A stretch of DNA of 64,000 bases from an uncultured Myxococcales bacterium (GTDB taxonomy: Bacteria; Myxococcota_A; UBA9042; DTJE01), in NCBI GenBank assembly GCA_937975765.1, contig CALJUR010000032.1, forward strand, positions 6,922 to 70,921, read 5' to 3'. How positions within the stretch are numbered: position 1 is the first letter of the stretch; each line of letters opens with the position of its first letter. The notes beneath the pieces are model-generated. The model was not told the DNA's origin. It worked only from the letters and a program-made list of their open reading frames with translations, and did not search any database. Positions 1 through 8,285 of this stretch are shown here, in pieces. The position numbers and the translations under genes are program-made.

Positions 1-1
1 C

Positions 2-1012
2 TACGCGACCGCCGTGCGCGCCTATGCCCGTGCCCGTTCCGCGGACCCGTCCCGGAAGGACGTCGCCCGCCTGTTCGCCCGCGCCCGCGTCCTGGACACC
101 GCCTGGCATCCCGAGACGCTCCAGGGCGCCGACCTGGCCGACGTGCTGATGGACGTCGAGGGGGTCGAGGCTGCCTTCCCCGGCGACAAGCCGACCACCA
201 CCGCCCTGCGCGGGTTCGTGGCTGCGGCCTCCGGGCGCATCGAGGAGGGCGAGGCGCTGTACCGGAAGGCCATCGAGGCGGACGCGGGGAACGGCCCGGC
301 TCACCTGGGCCTGGCGCTGCTGCTGCGTCGCGACCCGATGAACGCCAAGGCCGCCGTGACCGAGATGGAGGCCGTCGTCAAGGCCCGGCCGAAGTCCGCC
401 GAGCACCTGGCGCTGCTGGGCCGCTTCCAACTGGACGTCGGCGACGCGAAGGGCGCCGCAGAGAACCTGAGGCAGGCCGTCGGCATCCGCCAGAATGCCG
501 AGTGGCTGCGCGACCTGGGCCAGGCCCTGATGAGCCAGGGAGACGCTGCGGCCGCCGGCAAGCACCTGACGGACTCGCTGAAACTGGACAGCCGGGACGC
601 CTTGACCCACCAGTTGATGGCCCAGGCGCTGATCGGGCTGAAGCAGCCCGCGCAGGCCGAGGCCGCGGCCCGATCGTCGCTGGCGCTGAAGCAGACCAGT
701 TCCGCGGCGTTCCTGCTGGCCCAGGCCCTGAACGCCCAGCAGAAGTTCGGCGAGGCCGTCCAGCTGCTGCAGCAGTTGCTGCAGACCGAGCGCGACCTGA
801 TGATGCTGGTCGAACTGGCGAAGGCCCTGGACGGGATGGGCCGCGTCGCGGACGCCGTCTCCGTCTACCGCCAGATCGTCTCGGCCCAGTTGCCGAAGGA
901 GCAGATGCAGTCCCGGTTCTTCCAGGACATCGTGGCGAACGCCCAGCAGCGGCTGCAGGCCCTGCAGTCGGCCGTGCCGGCCGCGATGCCGGGCAAGGGC
1001 GGCGCCCGCTGA
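2..1012 (+). CDS. TPR-repeat protein, 5' end outside the window
   Basis: The frame is open from base 2 and no start with a ribosome site is visible, so this is the C-terminal 336 residues of a longer protein. It consists of tetratricopeptide-type helical hairpins with the usual alternating small/aromatic spacing, for example EALYRKAIEADAGNGPAHLG and the later AEWLRDLGQALMSQGDAAAA. TPR arrays are protein-protein scaffolds; the partner cannot be read from this piece. A Gln/Ala/Gly-rich tail ends it. It lies 23 bases upstream of the YkgJ-like gene on the same strand, so co-transcription is likely. No signal peptide can be judged because the N-terminus is missing. Confidence 0.8.
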   Translation, partial: YATAVRAYARARSADPSRKDVARLFARARVLDTAWHPETLQGADLADVLMDVEGVEAAFPGDKPTTTALRGFVAAASGRIEEGEALYRKAIEADAGNGPAHLGLALLLRRDPMNAKAAVTEMEAVVKARPKSAEHLALLGRFQLDVGDAKGAAENLRQAVGIRQNAEWLRDLGQALMSQGDAAAAGKHLTDSLKLDSRDALTHQLMAQALIGLKQPAQAEAAARSSLALKQTSSAAFLLAQALNAQQKFGEAVQLLQQLLQTERDLMMLVELAKALDGMGRVADAVSVYRQIVSAQLPKEQMQSRFFQDIVANAQQRLQALQSAVPAAMPGKGGAR

Positions 1013-1035
1013 CCGCCCGGTCATTGGGGGGTCCC

Positions 1036-2544
1036 ATGTCCGACGCCCCGTCCCTGGTCCCGCCGATCCGGCCCGATCTCCGCGTCGAGGAGGCCCCCGC
1101 GGGCGGCGCCCACCTGTTCGATCCCGTCCGCGACCGCCGCATCCGCCTGGATGCACGGGGCCTTCAACTGGTCGGGCTGATGGACCGGGCCCAGTCCCCG
1201 GAGGTCCTGCTGGAACGAATCGCGGCCACGGGCCGGCCGATGGCCCCCGAAGCCCTGGCACGCGTCCTGGACGCCTTCGATTCGCTGGGTCTTCTGGCAA
1301 GCGAGGACCGTCCCGACCCCGAGGCGCCTCCCGAGATCGACCCGGCCACCGTTCCCCTGCTGATCGACCCCGCCCTCCGCTTCACCTGCGCGTCCTGCGG
1401 TTCGTGCTGCTGCGGCGTGAACATCCCGTTCGACCGCGTCACGCTGGAGCAACTGGACGAGTCCCGCCAGGAGGTGCTGAAGCGGGAACTGGGCCTGGAG
1501 GGCCCCCCTGTCGTGGTCATCCAGGACGGCGACGACCATTCGGCGCTGCCCCTGTGCCGGACCCGCAACGGCGGCTGCGTGTTCCTGGAGGGACGGCTGT
1601 GCGGACTGCACCGCCGCTGGGGTGCCGAATCGAAACCGCTGGTCTGCCGCGCCTTTCCGCTGGAACTGCTGCGCACGCCCCGGGGCATCTCCGTCGGGCT
1701 GCAGATGGAGTGCCGCGACCTGATGCGGACCAGCCAGGGGCAGCCCCTGACACAGCAGGAGCCCGAGATCCGCCGGATCCTGGCGCAGGCGGGCAGCCTG
1801 TCGATGGCACGCGACCAGGTCAGCCTGGACGGGGCCACCTTCCTGTCCTTCGACGAGTACCTTGCCCTGGAGGACGAGGTGGTCGCCGCCATCGAGGCCT
1901 GCCCCGGCGGCGGTTTCGAATGCCTTGCCGCCGCGGGCCACGTCCTGTCCATGCGCTGCGCGGCGACCGGCCGCCCCTTGCCGGTGCCGGAGGACACCCC
2001 CGAGGCCCTGCGTGACGCGCTGCTGGACCTGCTGGAGGAGGTCGGGCGCCGGCTGGCCGCCTTGAGGCGGCGGCTGCGCGAGGAGGGGGCGGGCCTGCTG
2101 GTGCGAACCGTCACCGCCGACGCGGTCCACGAGTCCCTGACGGACCTGCCGCCCTGGCTGGACCGCTCGATGGCATCGGACGAGGAAGGCGAAGCGCGGT
2201 CGTTCGCCAGGATGGTGGCCCGGAACGTCTGGCGCGGCAGGGAGGTGCTGCGGCCATCCGACCTGGTGACCGCCCATTCGATGGCCGTCCTGCGATGGCT
2301 GCTGGCCCGGGCGGGGGCCCTCTCGACCGCGAACCGGGCGTCCCGCGCCTTCACCACGCCCCAGGATCTGCTGGACGCGTGGATCCGCGCCCACTTCCTG
2401 ATGCGGAACCAGCGCGTCAAGGACGCCCTGTTCCCGCTGCGCGACCAGGTCGCACGGCTGCTGGTCGGTGGGCTCCCGGCGTTGATGGCGGCCGGGAAGC
2501 GGCTGTCCCGGCCGGACCCGCGGTCGGAATTCCACCTGCTGTGA
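1036..2544 (+). CDS. YkgJ-family cysteine-cluster protein
   Basis: A 502-residue protein with a central cysteine cluster (CASCGSCCCG near residue 117, then CVFLEGRLCGLHRR and PLVCRAFPLE), the pattern of YkgJ/UPF0153 (CxxCxxCC) proteins proposed to bind zinc or iron. The N-terminal ~90 residues look like a PqqD-type winged-helix segment (HLFDPVRDRRIRLDARGLQL), a fold often attached to peptide-modifying or metal-binding proteins. The long C-terminal half is helical and unrecognised. The start is taken at ATG 1036, just before MSDAPSLV; the open frame continues far upstream but only as a shadow of the TPR gene. Function in the cell is unknown. Confidence 0.75.
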   Translation: MSDAPSLVPPIRPDLRVEEAPAGGAHLFDPVRDRRIRLDARGLQLVGLMDRAQSPEVLLERIAATGRPMAPEALARVLDAFDSLGLLASEDRPDPEAPPEIDPATVPLLIDPALRFTCASCGSCCCGVNIPFDRVTLEQLDESRQEVLKRELGLEGPPVVVIQDGDDHSALPLCRTRNGGCVFLEGRLCGLHRRWGAESKPLVCRAFPLELLRTPRGISVGLQMECRDLMRTSQGQPLTQQEPEIRRILAQAGSLSMARDQVSLDGATFLSFDEYLALEDEVVAAIEACPGGGFECLAAAGHVLSMRCAATGRPLPVPEDTPEALRDALLDLLEEVGRRLAALRRRLREEGAGLLVRTVTADAVHESLTDLPPWLDRSMASDEEGEARSFARMVARNVWRGREVLRPSDLVTAHSMAVLRWLLARAGALSTANRASRAFTTPQDLLDAWIRAHFLMRNQRVKDALFPLRDQVARLLVGGLPALMAAGKRLSRPDPRSEFHLL

Positions 2545-2574
2545 CGGGAAGGGACGACCGGCCGACCGCTGCCG

Positions 2575-2586
2575 CCCGCCGGCGGG
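2575..2586. other. 12-bp palindrome between convergent genes
   Basis: CCCGCCGGCGGG is perfectly self-complementary and fills the gap between the convergent YkgJ-like and OsmC genes. It could act as a bidirectional transcript end, but there is no T-tract, so this is only a possibility. Confidence 0.25.
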
Positions 2587-2982
2587 TCAGCCTTCGACGG
2601 TCGTGATCGAGAAGTCCGGCGGGTCCGCCATCACCCTCTTCACCGCGCACAGTTCCGCGGAACGCACCAGCGCCTTCCGGTATTTCTCGGGGAAGTCCTT
2701 CGGCACGACGATCTCGAGGTCGACCTTCGACAGGCGGTGATGGGCCGGGTCGAACACGTTCTTCTGGACCAGCCGTACGCCCTCGGTCGGCAGGTCGTGG
2801 TGCTTCAGGAACGACAGCACGTAGATCCCGGCGCACGTCCCGATCGACGCCAGGAAGTAGGTGAACGGCTCGGGGGCGCTGGCCTCCCCTCCCCCGTCGA
2901 CCGGCTGGTCCGTGCGGATCGTGAACCCGCGGTACTCCGCATCGACCCTCAGCCCCTCGCCGAACGTGATCCGCATCTCCAT
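2587..2982 (-). CDS. OsmC-family peroxidase-like protein
   Basis: 131 residues, near the family's usual ~140. OsmC/Ohr proteins reduce organic hydroperoxides with a cysteine pair; here the pair would be Cys50 (SIGTCAGIY) and Cys112 (SAELCAVKR), both in the expected places. The YhfA/OsmC-like subgroup without Ohr hallmarks fits best, so the substrate is open. Start chosen at ATG 2982 because GGGAGGG lies 6 bases upstream; a longer frame to 3069 has no ribosome site. It follows the PP2C gene on the same strand but has a possible promoter of its own in the gap. Likely cytoplasmic. Confidence 0.85.
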   Translation of the reverse strand: MEMRITFGEGLRVDAEYRGFTIRTDQPVDGGGEASAPEPFTYFLASIGTCAGIYVLSFLKHHDLPTEGVRLVQKNVFDPAHHRLSKVDLEIVVPKDFPEKYRKALVRSAELCAVKRVMADPPDFSITTVEG

Positions 2983-3040
2983 GAACTCCCTCCCTGCGCC
3001 GGTGCATGCCCGCGCATCCGGCGCGATGATCCATGCTGGC

Positions 3041-3069
3041 ACACTGGGCACGCCACGGGGGATCGGCAA
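3041..3069 (-). promoter_or_regulatory. Possible promoter of the OsmC gene
   Basis: Read on the minus strand: TTGCCG, 17 bases, CAGTGT, about 60 bases before the OsmC start. The -35 fits the local pattern; the -10 is weak. Confidence 0.35.
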
Positions 3070-3108
3070 GGGGGATGCGGATCGGGAACGGGGAACGGCC
3101 GGGGGGCG

Positions 3109-3912
3109 TCAGGACTCGACCAGCGAGACCGTCACGTTGTCGACCCCGCCGGCCTGCAGCGCGGCATCGACCAGGCGCCGGGTCTTCGCTTCCAGGGTCC
3201 CGCCCTGGTTCAGCAGGTCCTGGATGACGTGGTCCTCCAGCATGTCGTTCAGGCCGTCCGAGCACAGCAGGTAGAGGTCGCCGGGCTGGGTGCGCCGCCG
3301 GAAGAACTCGATGTCGGCGCGCTCGCGCAGGCCCAGCGCCTTCATGATCACGTTGCGATGCGGGAACGCCCGGGCCTCGCTGGGGTGGATCATCTTCAGC
3401 CGGATGTACTCGTTCAGCAGCGAGTGGTCCTGCGACAGCACGCGCAGGTGGCCGTTGCGCATGCGGTAGATGCGGCTGTCGCCCGAGAAGACGACGAACA
3501 GCGTCGAGCCGTGGAAGTAGGCCGCCACCACCGTGGTGCCCATCCCGCGGAACGCCGTGCTGGCGGCCGACATCTCGAAGATGATCCGGTTGGCGAACTC
3601 GATCGCCGCCACCAGGTCCGTCTCGCCGGGCGTCGGCCTGCCCAGCAGCCCCCGGACGGCGTTCCCGATGCGGGTCATCGTGTCGTCCGAGACCTTGCCG
3701 GTGAACCAGTCCCGCACCGAGTCGACGCACAGCGCCGCCGCGACGTCCCCGCGCTGGTGACCGCCCATCCCGTCGGCCACGACGTACAGTTCCTGTTCCG
3801 GCAGCAGCAGGAAGGCGTCCTCGTTCCGCGTCCGCACGCGCCCGACGTCGGACAGGGCGCACGCGCGCGTCCGGGCCGCCCGCTTCCCCGTGTCCAGGAA
3901 GGTGCGCGTCAT
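3109..3912 (-). CDS. PP2C-type serine/threonine protein phosphatase
   Basis: 267 residues with the PP2C/Stp metal-binding motifs in order: SDVGRVRTRNEDAF (22-34), VADGMGGH (45-52), GMGTTVV, SGDSRIYR, CSDGLND and DNVTV at the C-terminus. These aspartates bind the Mn/Mg pair that activates water for phosphoserine/threonine hydrolysis. Bacterial members counteract Hanks-type kinases; no kinase lies in this window, so the partner is elsewhere. Start ATG 3912 overlaps the stop of the upstream TldD-like gene by four bases (ATGA), showing translational coupling. An in-frame extension to 4062 is only the antisense of that gene. Cytoplasmic, no transmembrane segment. Confidence 0.92.
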   Translation of the reverse strand: MTRTFLDTGKRAARTRACALSDVGRVRTRNEDAFLLLPEQELYVVADGMGGHQRGDVAAALCVDSVRDWFTGKVSDDTMTRIGNAVRGLLGRPTPGETDLVAAIEFANRIIFEMSAASTAFRGMGTTVVAAYFHGSTLFVVFSGDSRIYRMRNGHLRVLSQDHSLLNEYIRLKMIHPSEARAFPHRNVIMKALGLRERADIEFFRRRTQPGDLYLLCSDGLNDMLEDHVIQDLLNQGGTLEAKTRRLVDAALQAGGVDNVTVSLVES

Positions 3913-5666
3913 CGCCGCCCCCCCCCAACGACAACGACCTCGGGCGGGGGCAGGACCGGCGCCCTCTCGGTGCCTTCCTGCGCGCGCTGCAGCTCGATCT
4001 CCGCGAACAGCATGTCCGGTGCCACCGTGGATACGGGAACCATCCCCGATTCGGCCCCGCAATATCCGTTGAACACGCCATACCTATCGGACGTCGCGAC
4101 GATCTTGTTGATACTGGACAGCGGCGTCCCGACGATCTCGATGCCGCGGACCAGCGTCTCCTCGCCGGTTTCGGCGTCCACGCGGTAGGAGACGCGGGGC
4201 ATCCCCTTGTAGGCCTGGTACCCGAACGACGAGGTGTTGGTGGAACCGCCCGCGATGCTCTCGATCCGGATCCCGAACGGCTTGCCCTGGCGGCGGACCT
4301 CCTGCAGCAGCAGGTCCTTCATCTGCGCGGCGGGCATCGGGGCCCGACCCTTGATCATCAGGTTCCCCATGCGACCGACCGCGGGCTGGAACCCGTCCGA
4401 CCGGCCGTGCCCGTTGGACTTCGAGAAGCCCTCGATCGGCTTGCGCGACATCAGGAAGCCCTTCAGCACGCCGCCTTCGACCAGGACGGCCTTCCCGGCC
4501 TTCACGCCCTCGTCGTCCGCGCGGTAGGCGCCGTTCAGCGACACCCCGGCCGCCGCGACCACGGTCGGGTCGTCCTCGATGTCGATGGCCTCGGGCAGGA
4601 TCTTCTGGCCCACTTGGCCCTTGAACGTCCGGCCTTCCTCCTCGCCCTGCTGCCGATGGCCTTCCAGGCGGTGCCCGACCGTCTCGTGGAAGAACACGCC
4701 CGTGGCCTCGGGAGACATCAGCACCGGCACGGTCAGCGGGTCCAGCACCGGGGCCTTGCGCATCTTCACCAGGCGGTCCGCCATCGTCCGCAGGTCCCGG
4801 ATCGCCGCGTCGGCCGCCGGCAGGTCCTCGGGACGGCGCCCGTACCAGTTCACCGTGTCCTGCAGCAGCATGCCGTCCTCGGCGCGCGTCACTGCCAGCA
4901 CCAGCAGTTGCAGGTAGTCGTCCACCGCGCGGACCACCGTGCCCTCGGTGTTGACGAAGTGCCGCACCAGCCGCACCTGGCTGACCTCGACCGACGAGTC
5001 GAAGATGTCGGGGTAGTCCAGCAGCACGGCGGAGATCTTCCGCACGTCGCGCTCCCACGCCTTCCGGTCGAACCCGGGAGCGGGGCGGTCCTCCAGCAAC
5101 CGGAAGGGCGCCTCGCGGGTCAGGCTGCCGGCCTCGCGCGCCTTCGGGTCGTTGACCGACTTGGACTTCACCGTCAGGTAGGACATCAGCCCGGCCTTGT
5201 ACCGGTAGTCCGTCAGCAGCCACAAAACCCGCCGCAGGGCCGTCTCGGACCGATCGTCCAGCGGCGCGATGTTGTTCGGGGTGAACTTCTGGCGCGGGTT
5301 GAAGAACGAGTCGTTGTCCTCGGACGAGTCCAGGTCGTAGGACCCCACCCGGACGTCCACCTGGGCCTGCCGGTTGCGGAAGGACTGCGACTGGAAGACG
5401 GCGCCGAACTTGCCGCTGACGTACTGGCGGTCCGTGTCGCGCACCGTGTACGCGATGTAGTACGGGGCGTCGTAGCCCTCCAGTTGCAGCGACTTCCGGC
5501 TGCGCGCCAGTTCGTCCTGCATCGCGCCCAGGATCCAGTCGCCCCCATCCGCGCCCGCGGCCGCCCGCGCCCCCGTGGGCAGCAACACGGCCGGCAGCAG
5601 CACGGCCGGCAGCAGCACCGCCGCCATCCGTGCGAACGTGACCGGGATCCGGCATCGCGCCGTCAC
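3909..5666 (-). CDS. Exported TldD/PmbA-like metallopeptidase
   Basis: 585 residues, about 100 longer than cytoplasmic TldD. The zinc motif HETVGHRLEGH starts at residue 327 (HExxxH, as in TldD), followed by TldD-like C-terminal segments (MRPV-type SGMVPVSTVAPDMLFAEIELQ end and SIAGGSTNTSSFGYQAY). Unlike classical TldD it begins with a basic stretch and a hydrophobic run containing a triple AVLLP-type repeat, ending ARAAAGA: a signal peptide, so the enzyme probably acts in the periplasm. GTG 5666 is taken as start; it overlaps the Nudix stop by four bases (GTGA) and has GGGGAGGT upstream. Classical TldD/TldE degrade unfolded peptides or process antitoxins and microcins; the substrate here is unknown. 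Confidence 0.85.
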   Translation of the reverse strand: MTARCRIPVTFARMAAVLLPAVLLPAVLLPTGARAAAGADGGDWILGAMQDELARSRKSLQLEGYDAPYYIAYTVRDTDRQYVSGKFGAVFQSQSFRNRQAQVDVRVGSYDLDSSEDNDSFFNPRQKFTPNNIAPLDDRSETALRRVLWLLTDYRYKAGLMSYLTVKSKSVNDPKAREAGSLTREAPFRLLEDRPAPGFDRKAWERDVRKISAVLLDYPDIFDSSVEVSQVRLVRHFVNTEGTVVRAVDDYLQLLVLAVTRAEDGMLLQDTVNWYGRRPEDLPAADAAIRDLRTMADRLVKMRKAPVLDPLTVPVLMSPEATGVFFHETVGHRLEGHRQQGEEEGRTFKGQVGQKILPEAIDIEDDPTVVAAAGVSLNGAYRADDEGVKAGKAVLVEGGVLKGFLMSRKPIEGFSKSNGHGRSDGFQPAVGRMGNLMIKGRAPMPAAQMKDLLLQEVRRQGKPFGIRIESIAGGSTNTSSFGYQAYKGMPRVSYRVDAETGEETLVRGIEIVGTPLSSINKIVATSDRYGVFNGYCGAESGMVPVSTVAPDMLFAEIELQRAQEGTERAPVLPPPEVVVVGGGRR

Positions 5667-6094
5667 CGTCCGACCTCCCCGCTCTCCCCTTCCGTCGGGC
5701 ACCCGGCCACCAGTCGCGCGATCGCGTCCTCGTCGGCCGGCGGGAAGGGGTACTGCTCCATCTGGTCCAGCGACACCCATTTCAGGTCGTGCACGCCGCG
5801 GCACGCCAGGTGGTCGTCCAGCAGCGTGCAGCGGTAGACCCGGAAATCCAGCGTGAACGGCTGGTACTCGTGGAGGGTCCGACCGATCAGGTCCCCCACC
5901 TCCACCTTCGCCTCCAGTTCCTCCTCCATCTCGCGGCGGAGGGCCGTGGCGTCGTCCTCGCCCGGCTCGACCTTGCCGCCAGGGAACTCCCAGTAGAGGG
6001 GGAATGCGGCCTTCGGCTTGCGCTGCGTGATCAGGAAGAGCCCGTCGCGCTGCACGACGGCGGCCACTACCTGGATCCCGGGCTTGCCTGGCAA
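5663..6094 (-). CDS. mutT: Nudix hydrolase, MutT-like
   Basis: 143 residues. A complete Nudix box is present (GGKVEPGEDDATALRREMEE, about residues 38-57, then ELEAKVE), which binds Mg and cleaves nucleoside diphosphate-linked substrates. The overall pattern (AAVVQRDGLFLITQRK, PLYWEFPGGK, FRVYRCTLL, LKWVSLDQM) matches the 8-oxo-dGTP hydrolase MutT group, which sanitises the nucleotide pool. Start is TTG 6094, chosen because GGAGG lies five bases upstream and no ATG fits. First gene of a run with the TldD-like and PP2C genes joined by four-base overlaps; a good promoter lies just upstream. Exact substrate is inferred from family only. Confidence 0.88.
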   Translation of the reverse strand: MPGKPGIQVVAAVVQRDGLFLITQRKPKAAFPLYWEFPGGKVEPGEDDATALRREMEEELEAKVEVGDLIGRTLHEYQPFTLDFRVYRCTLLDDHLACRGVHDLKWVSLDQMEQYPFPPADEDAIARLVAGCPTEGESGEVGR

Positions 6095-6123
6095 CCGGAC
6101 CTCCCGGACCTTCTCGCCGAAAT

Positions 6124-6152
6124 ACGGTATTCCTCCGCCCCCGCGAAGGCAA
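6124..6152 (-). promoter_or_regulatory. Sigma70-type promoter of the Nudix-TldD-PP2C operon
   Basis: Minus strand TTGCCT, 17 bases, TACCGT, ending about 30 bases before the TTG start. Fits the promoter pattern repeated through this window. Confidence 0.55.
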
Positions 6153-6204
6153 GCGGACGACGGGGCAGCAAGGGGTGAACGGGTCGGGCGGGAAGCGGCG
6201 GCAA

Positions 6205-6804
6205 CTATTCCCCGCGGATCGGCAGGAAATCGGCGTTCAGCGCCTCCATCTTCTCCCAGATGTGCGAGACGTCGTTCGTCAGGATCAGCAGGTCGCGCCG
6301 GCGCCCCGCGACGTCCTTCACGTGCCGGCGCAGCGTGGCCTCCTTGTGGAACCCCAGGCCCTCCAGCGCCCGCAGCGCGCCGACCTTCCCGCCGGCCACG
6401 TGCGCCACGATGATCTCGATGCCGGCGCCCGGGGCCGCGCGCACCAGGTGCCGCAGCAGGATCTTCGCCAGCCCGTGCCGCTGGAACGGTCGCGCGATGA
6501 CCAGGCGGACCTCGCCGACGTGCCGCGTCCAGCCGTACAGGCCACGCTCGATCGTCGCCGACGCGATGACCTGGTCGTCGACCTCGGCCACCAGCGCCAT
6601 CACCAGGTCCTCGGTGTCGCGCACGAAGTGGTGCACGACCTCGGGTTTCGTGACGTCGTTGCGGAGGAACAGCCGGTCCTCCAGGGGCAGCCCCTGGAAG
6701 AACTGGACCATTCGCGGCTCGTCGCGGATCGTCATCTCGCGGACGACCACCTCGCGGCCGTCGCGCAGGGTCTCGGTCTGCGGGAACGTCTCGTACCGGT
6801 CCAT
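6205..6804 (-). CDS. GNAT-family N-acetyltransferase
   Basis: 199 residues with the GNAT core: beta strands around LVMALVAEVDDQVIASATIE, the acetyl-CoA pyrophosphate loop as PFQRHGLAKILLRHLV (Q/RxxGxG/A-type), and the C-terminal ALRALEGLGFHKEATLRRHV typical of motif B. Acetyl-CoA-dependent acylation of an amine is expected; the acceptor (protein or small molecule) cannot be read. Strong ribosome site GAAGGAGGAGG precedes ATG 6804. It lies 40 bases after korC on the same strand and may be transcribed with the kor operon. Close relatives are annotated as GNAT proteins of unknown target. Confidence 0.85.
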   Translation of the reverse strand: MDRYETFPQTETLRDGREVVVREMTIRDEPRMVQFFQGLPLEDRLFLRNDVTKPEVVHHFVRDTEDLVMALVAEVDDQVIASATIERGLYGWTRHVGEVRLVIARPFQRHGLAKILLRHLVRAAPGAGIEIIVAHVAGGKVGALRALEGLGFHKEATLRRHVKDVAGRRRDLLILTNDVSHIWEKMEALNADFLPIRGE

Positions 6805-6844
6805 GGCCTCCTCCTTCGCGCCCGTGACGCCGGCCCGCCCGCCG

Positions 6845-7396
6845 TCAGTCGCCGCCGACCAGTCGGCGCCCGTGCTCGTAGCCGCGCCGGAACGCCCCCA
6901 GGTTCAGCGACTCGGTGCCCTTCGGGACCGACGCCAGCAGCGCCTTCTCGGCCGCCTCCGACGACACCACGCCGGTCACCCCGGCGAAGAACCCGACCAT
7001 CACGATGTTCAGCACCAGCCGCCGTCCCAGTTCCTCGGCGATCCGCGTCGCCGGGATGCCGTACGCCTTGACGCCGTCGGGCAGGTCGGTCGGCGTCACC
7101 AGTTCCTCCTCGTACAGCAGCATCCCGCCGGGCTTCAGCGACGGCACGAACTGCTTGTACGCGTCCGGCGACATCACCACCAGCACGTCGGGGTTCCGGA
7201 CGTACGGGTAGGCCACGGGGTCGTCCGCGATGGTCACCTGCGCGCTGCACGCGCTGCCACGCGCCTCGGGGCCGAACGCCTGGATCAGGGTGGCGTGCTT
7301 CCCGTCGAAGATCGACGCCGCCTTGCCCAGGATGATGCCCGACAGGATGACGCCCTGGCCGCCCAGGCCGCCGATGCGGATCTCGGTCCTCGCCAT
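6845..7396 (-). CDS. korC: 2-oxoacid:ferredoxin oxidoreductase, gamma subunit
   Basis: 183 residues; begins RTEIRIGGLGGQGVILSGIILGKAA, wait-free Rossmann-like GGxGGQG start diagnostic of the gamma domain of KorC/PorG/VorC. This subunit helps form the CoA/thiamine site of the heteromeric complex that oxidatively decarboxylates a 2-oxoacid and reduces ferredoxin. Residues QAFGPEARGSACSAQVTI are the usual second signature. It starts one base after the korB stop, and is the last kor gene. Context of four subunits in one operon makes the call firm; the 2-oxoglutarate specificity rests on the alpha subunit. Confidence 0.92.
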   Translation of the reverse strand: MARTEIRIGGLGGQGVILSGIILGKAASIFDGKHATLIQAFGPEARGSACSAQVTIADDPVAYPYVRNPDVLVVMSPDAYKQFVPSLKPGGMLLYEEELVTPTDLPDGVKAYGIPATRIAEELGRRLVLNIVMVGFFAGVTGVVSSEAAEKALLASVPKGTESLNLGAFRRGYEHGRRLVGGD

Positions 7397-7397
7397 G

Positions 7398-8285
7398 TCA
7401 CCCCCCGTATCGCTGGTAGCGATCCCCGAGGACCTTGCCCAGGTGATCGTTCATCGCGTCCAGCCAGGTCGGCCGCTCGCGCTCCACGAACGTCCCCACC
7501 ACGATCTCGCCCGCCAGCCCCAGCCCGACCTCCTTCGTGTCGGCACCGTTGCGCACGACCGACCGCTCCTTGTACTGGCGAACCATGTCCACGCCGTCGC
7601 CCAGCCGGTTGCGGCGCAGGAACAGCGTCGGGCACGGGGCCAGGATCTCGATGAACCGGAAGCCCTTCCGGCCCAGGGCGTCCTTGAAGCAGCGGGTCAA
7701 CTGGCGCACGTGGAAGACCGTCCAGCGGGCCACGTAGGTCGCGCCCGCGGCGTCCGCCAGGAACGGCAGGCTGGCCGGGTTCTCGAAGTTGCCGTAAGGC
7801 ATCGTGGTCTGCGACGCGCCCAGCGGCGTGGTCGGCGCCACCTGGCCGCCGGTCATGCCGTACGTGAAGTTGTTCACGCACACGACCATCAGGTCCATGT
7901 TGCGGCGCGCCGCGTGCAGGAAGTGGTTGCCGCCGATCGCGAACAGGTCGCCGTCGCCGGAGTAGACCACCACGTTCAGGTCCGGATTCGCCAGTTTCAG
8001 GCCGGTGGCGAACGGGATGGCGCGCCCGTGGGTCGTGTGGAACGAGTCCAGGTTCAGGTAGCCCGCGACGCGCCCCGTGCAGCCGATGCCGGACACGATC
8101 GCCAGCCGATCGAGGTCCTGCGCGGCCTCGTCCAGCGCCCGCGTGAAGCAGTTGACGGTGGTGCCGATGCCGCAGCCCGGGCACCAGATGTGCGGGATGC
8201 GCTCCTTCCGCAGGTACGGCATCACCGGGTTGTCCATCGGCGGCAGGTGGGACAGGTCCAGATCGTCGTTCGTCGTTCCGCTCAT
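7398..8285 (-). CDS. korB: 2-oxoacid:ferredoxin oxidoreductase, beta (TPP) subunit
   Basis: 295 residues. The thiamine diphosphate motif is YSGDGDLFAIGGNHFLHAAR with following asparagines (GDG...N), and the early CPGCGIGTTVNCF and GIGCTGR segments supply the cysteines of the family's [4Fe-4S] cluster (third cysteine near PCPTLFLRRN). It carries the catalytic decarboxylation chemistry together with the alpha subunit. ATG 8285 overlaps the korA stop by four bases (ATGA), so translation is coupled. The longer open frame to 9353 is antisense-type overlap with korA and is not used. Cytoplasmic. Confidence 0.93.
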   Translation of the reverse strand: MSGTTNDDLDLSHLPPMDNPVMPYLRKERIPHIWCPGCGIGTTVNCFTRALDEAAQDLDRLAIVSGIGCTGRVAGYLNLDSFHTTHGRAIPFATGLKLANPDLNVVVYSGDGDLFAIGGNHFLHAARRNMDLMVVCVNNFTYGMTGGQVAPTTPLGASQTTMPYGNFENPASLPFLADAAGATYVARWTVFHVRQLTRCFKDALGRKGFRFIEILAPCPTLFLRRNRLGDGVDMVRQYKERSVVRNGADTKEVGLGLAGEIVVGTFVERERPTWLDAMNDHLGKVLGDRYQRYGG

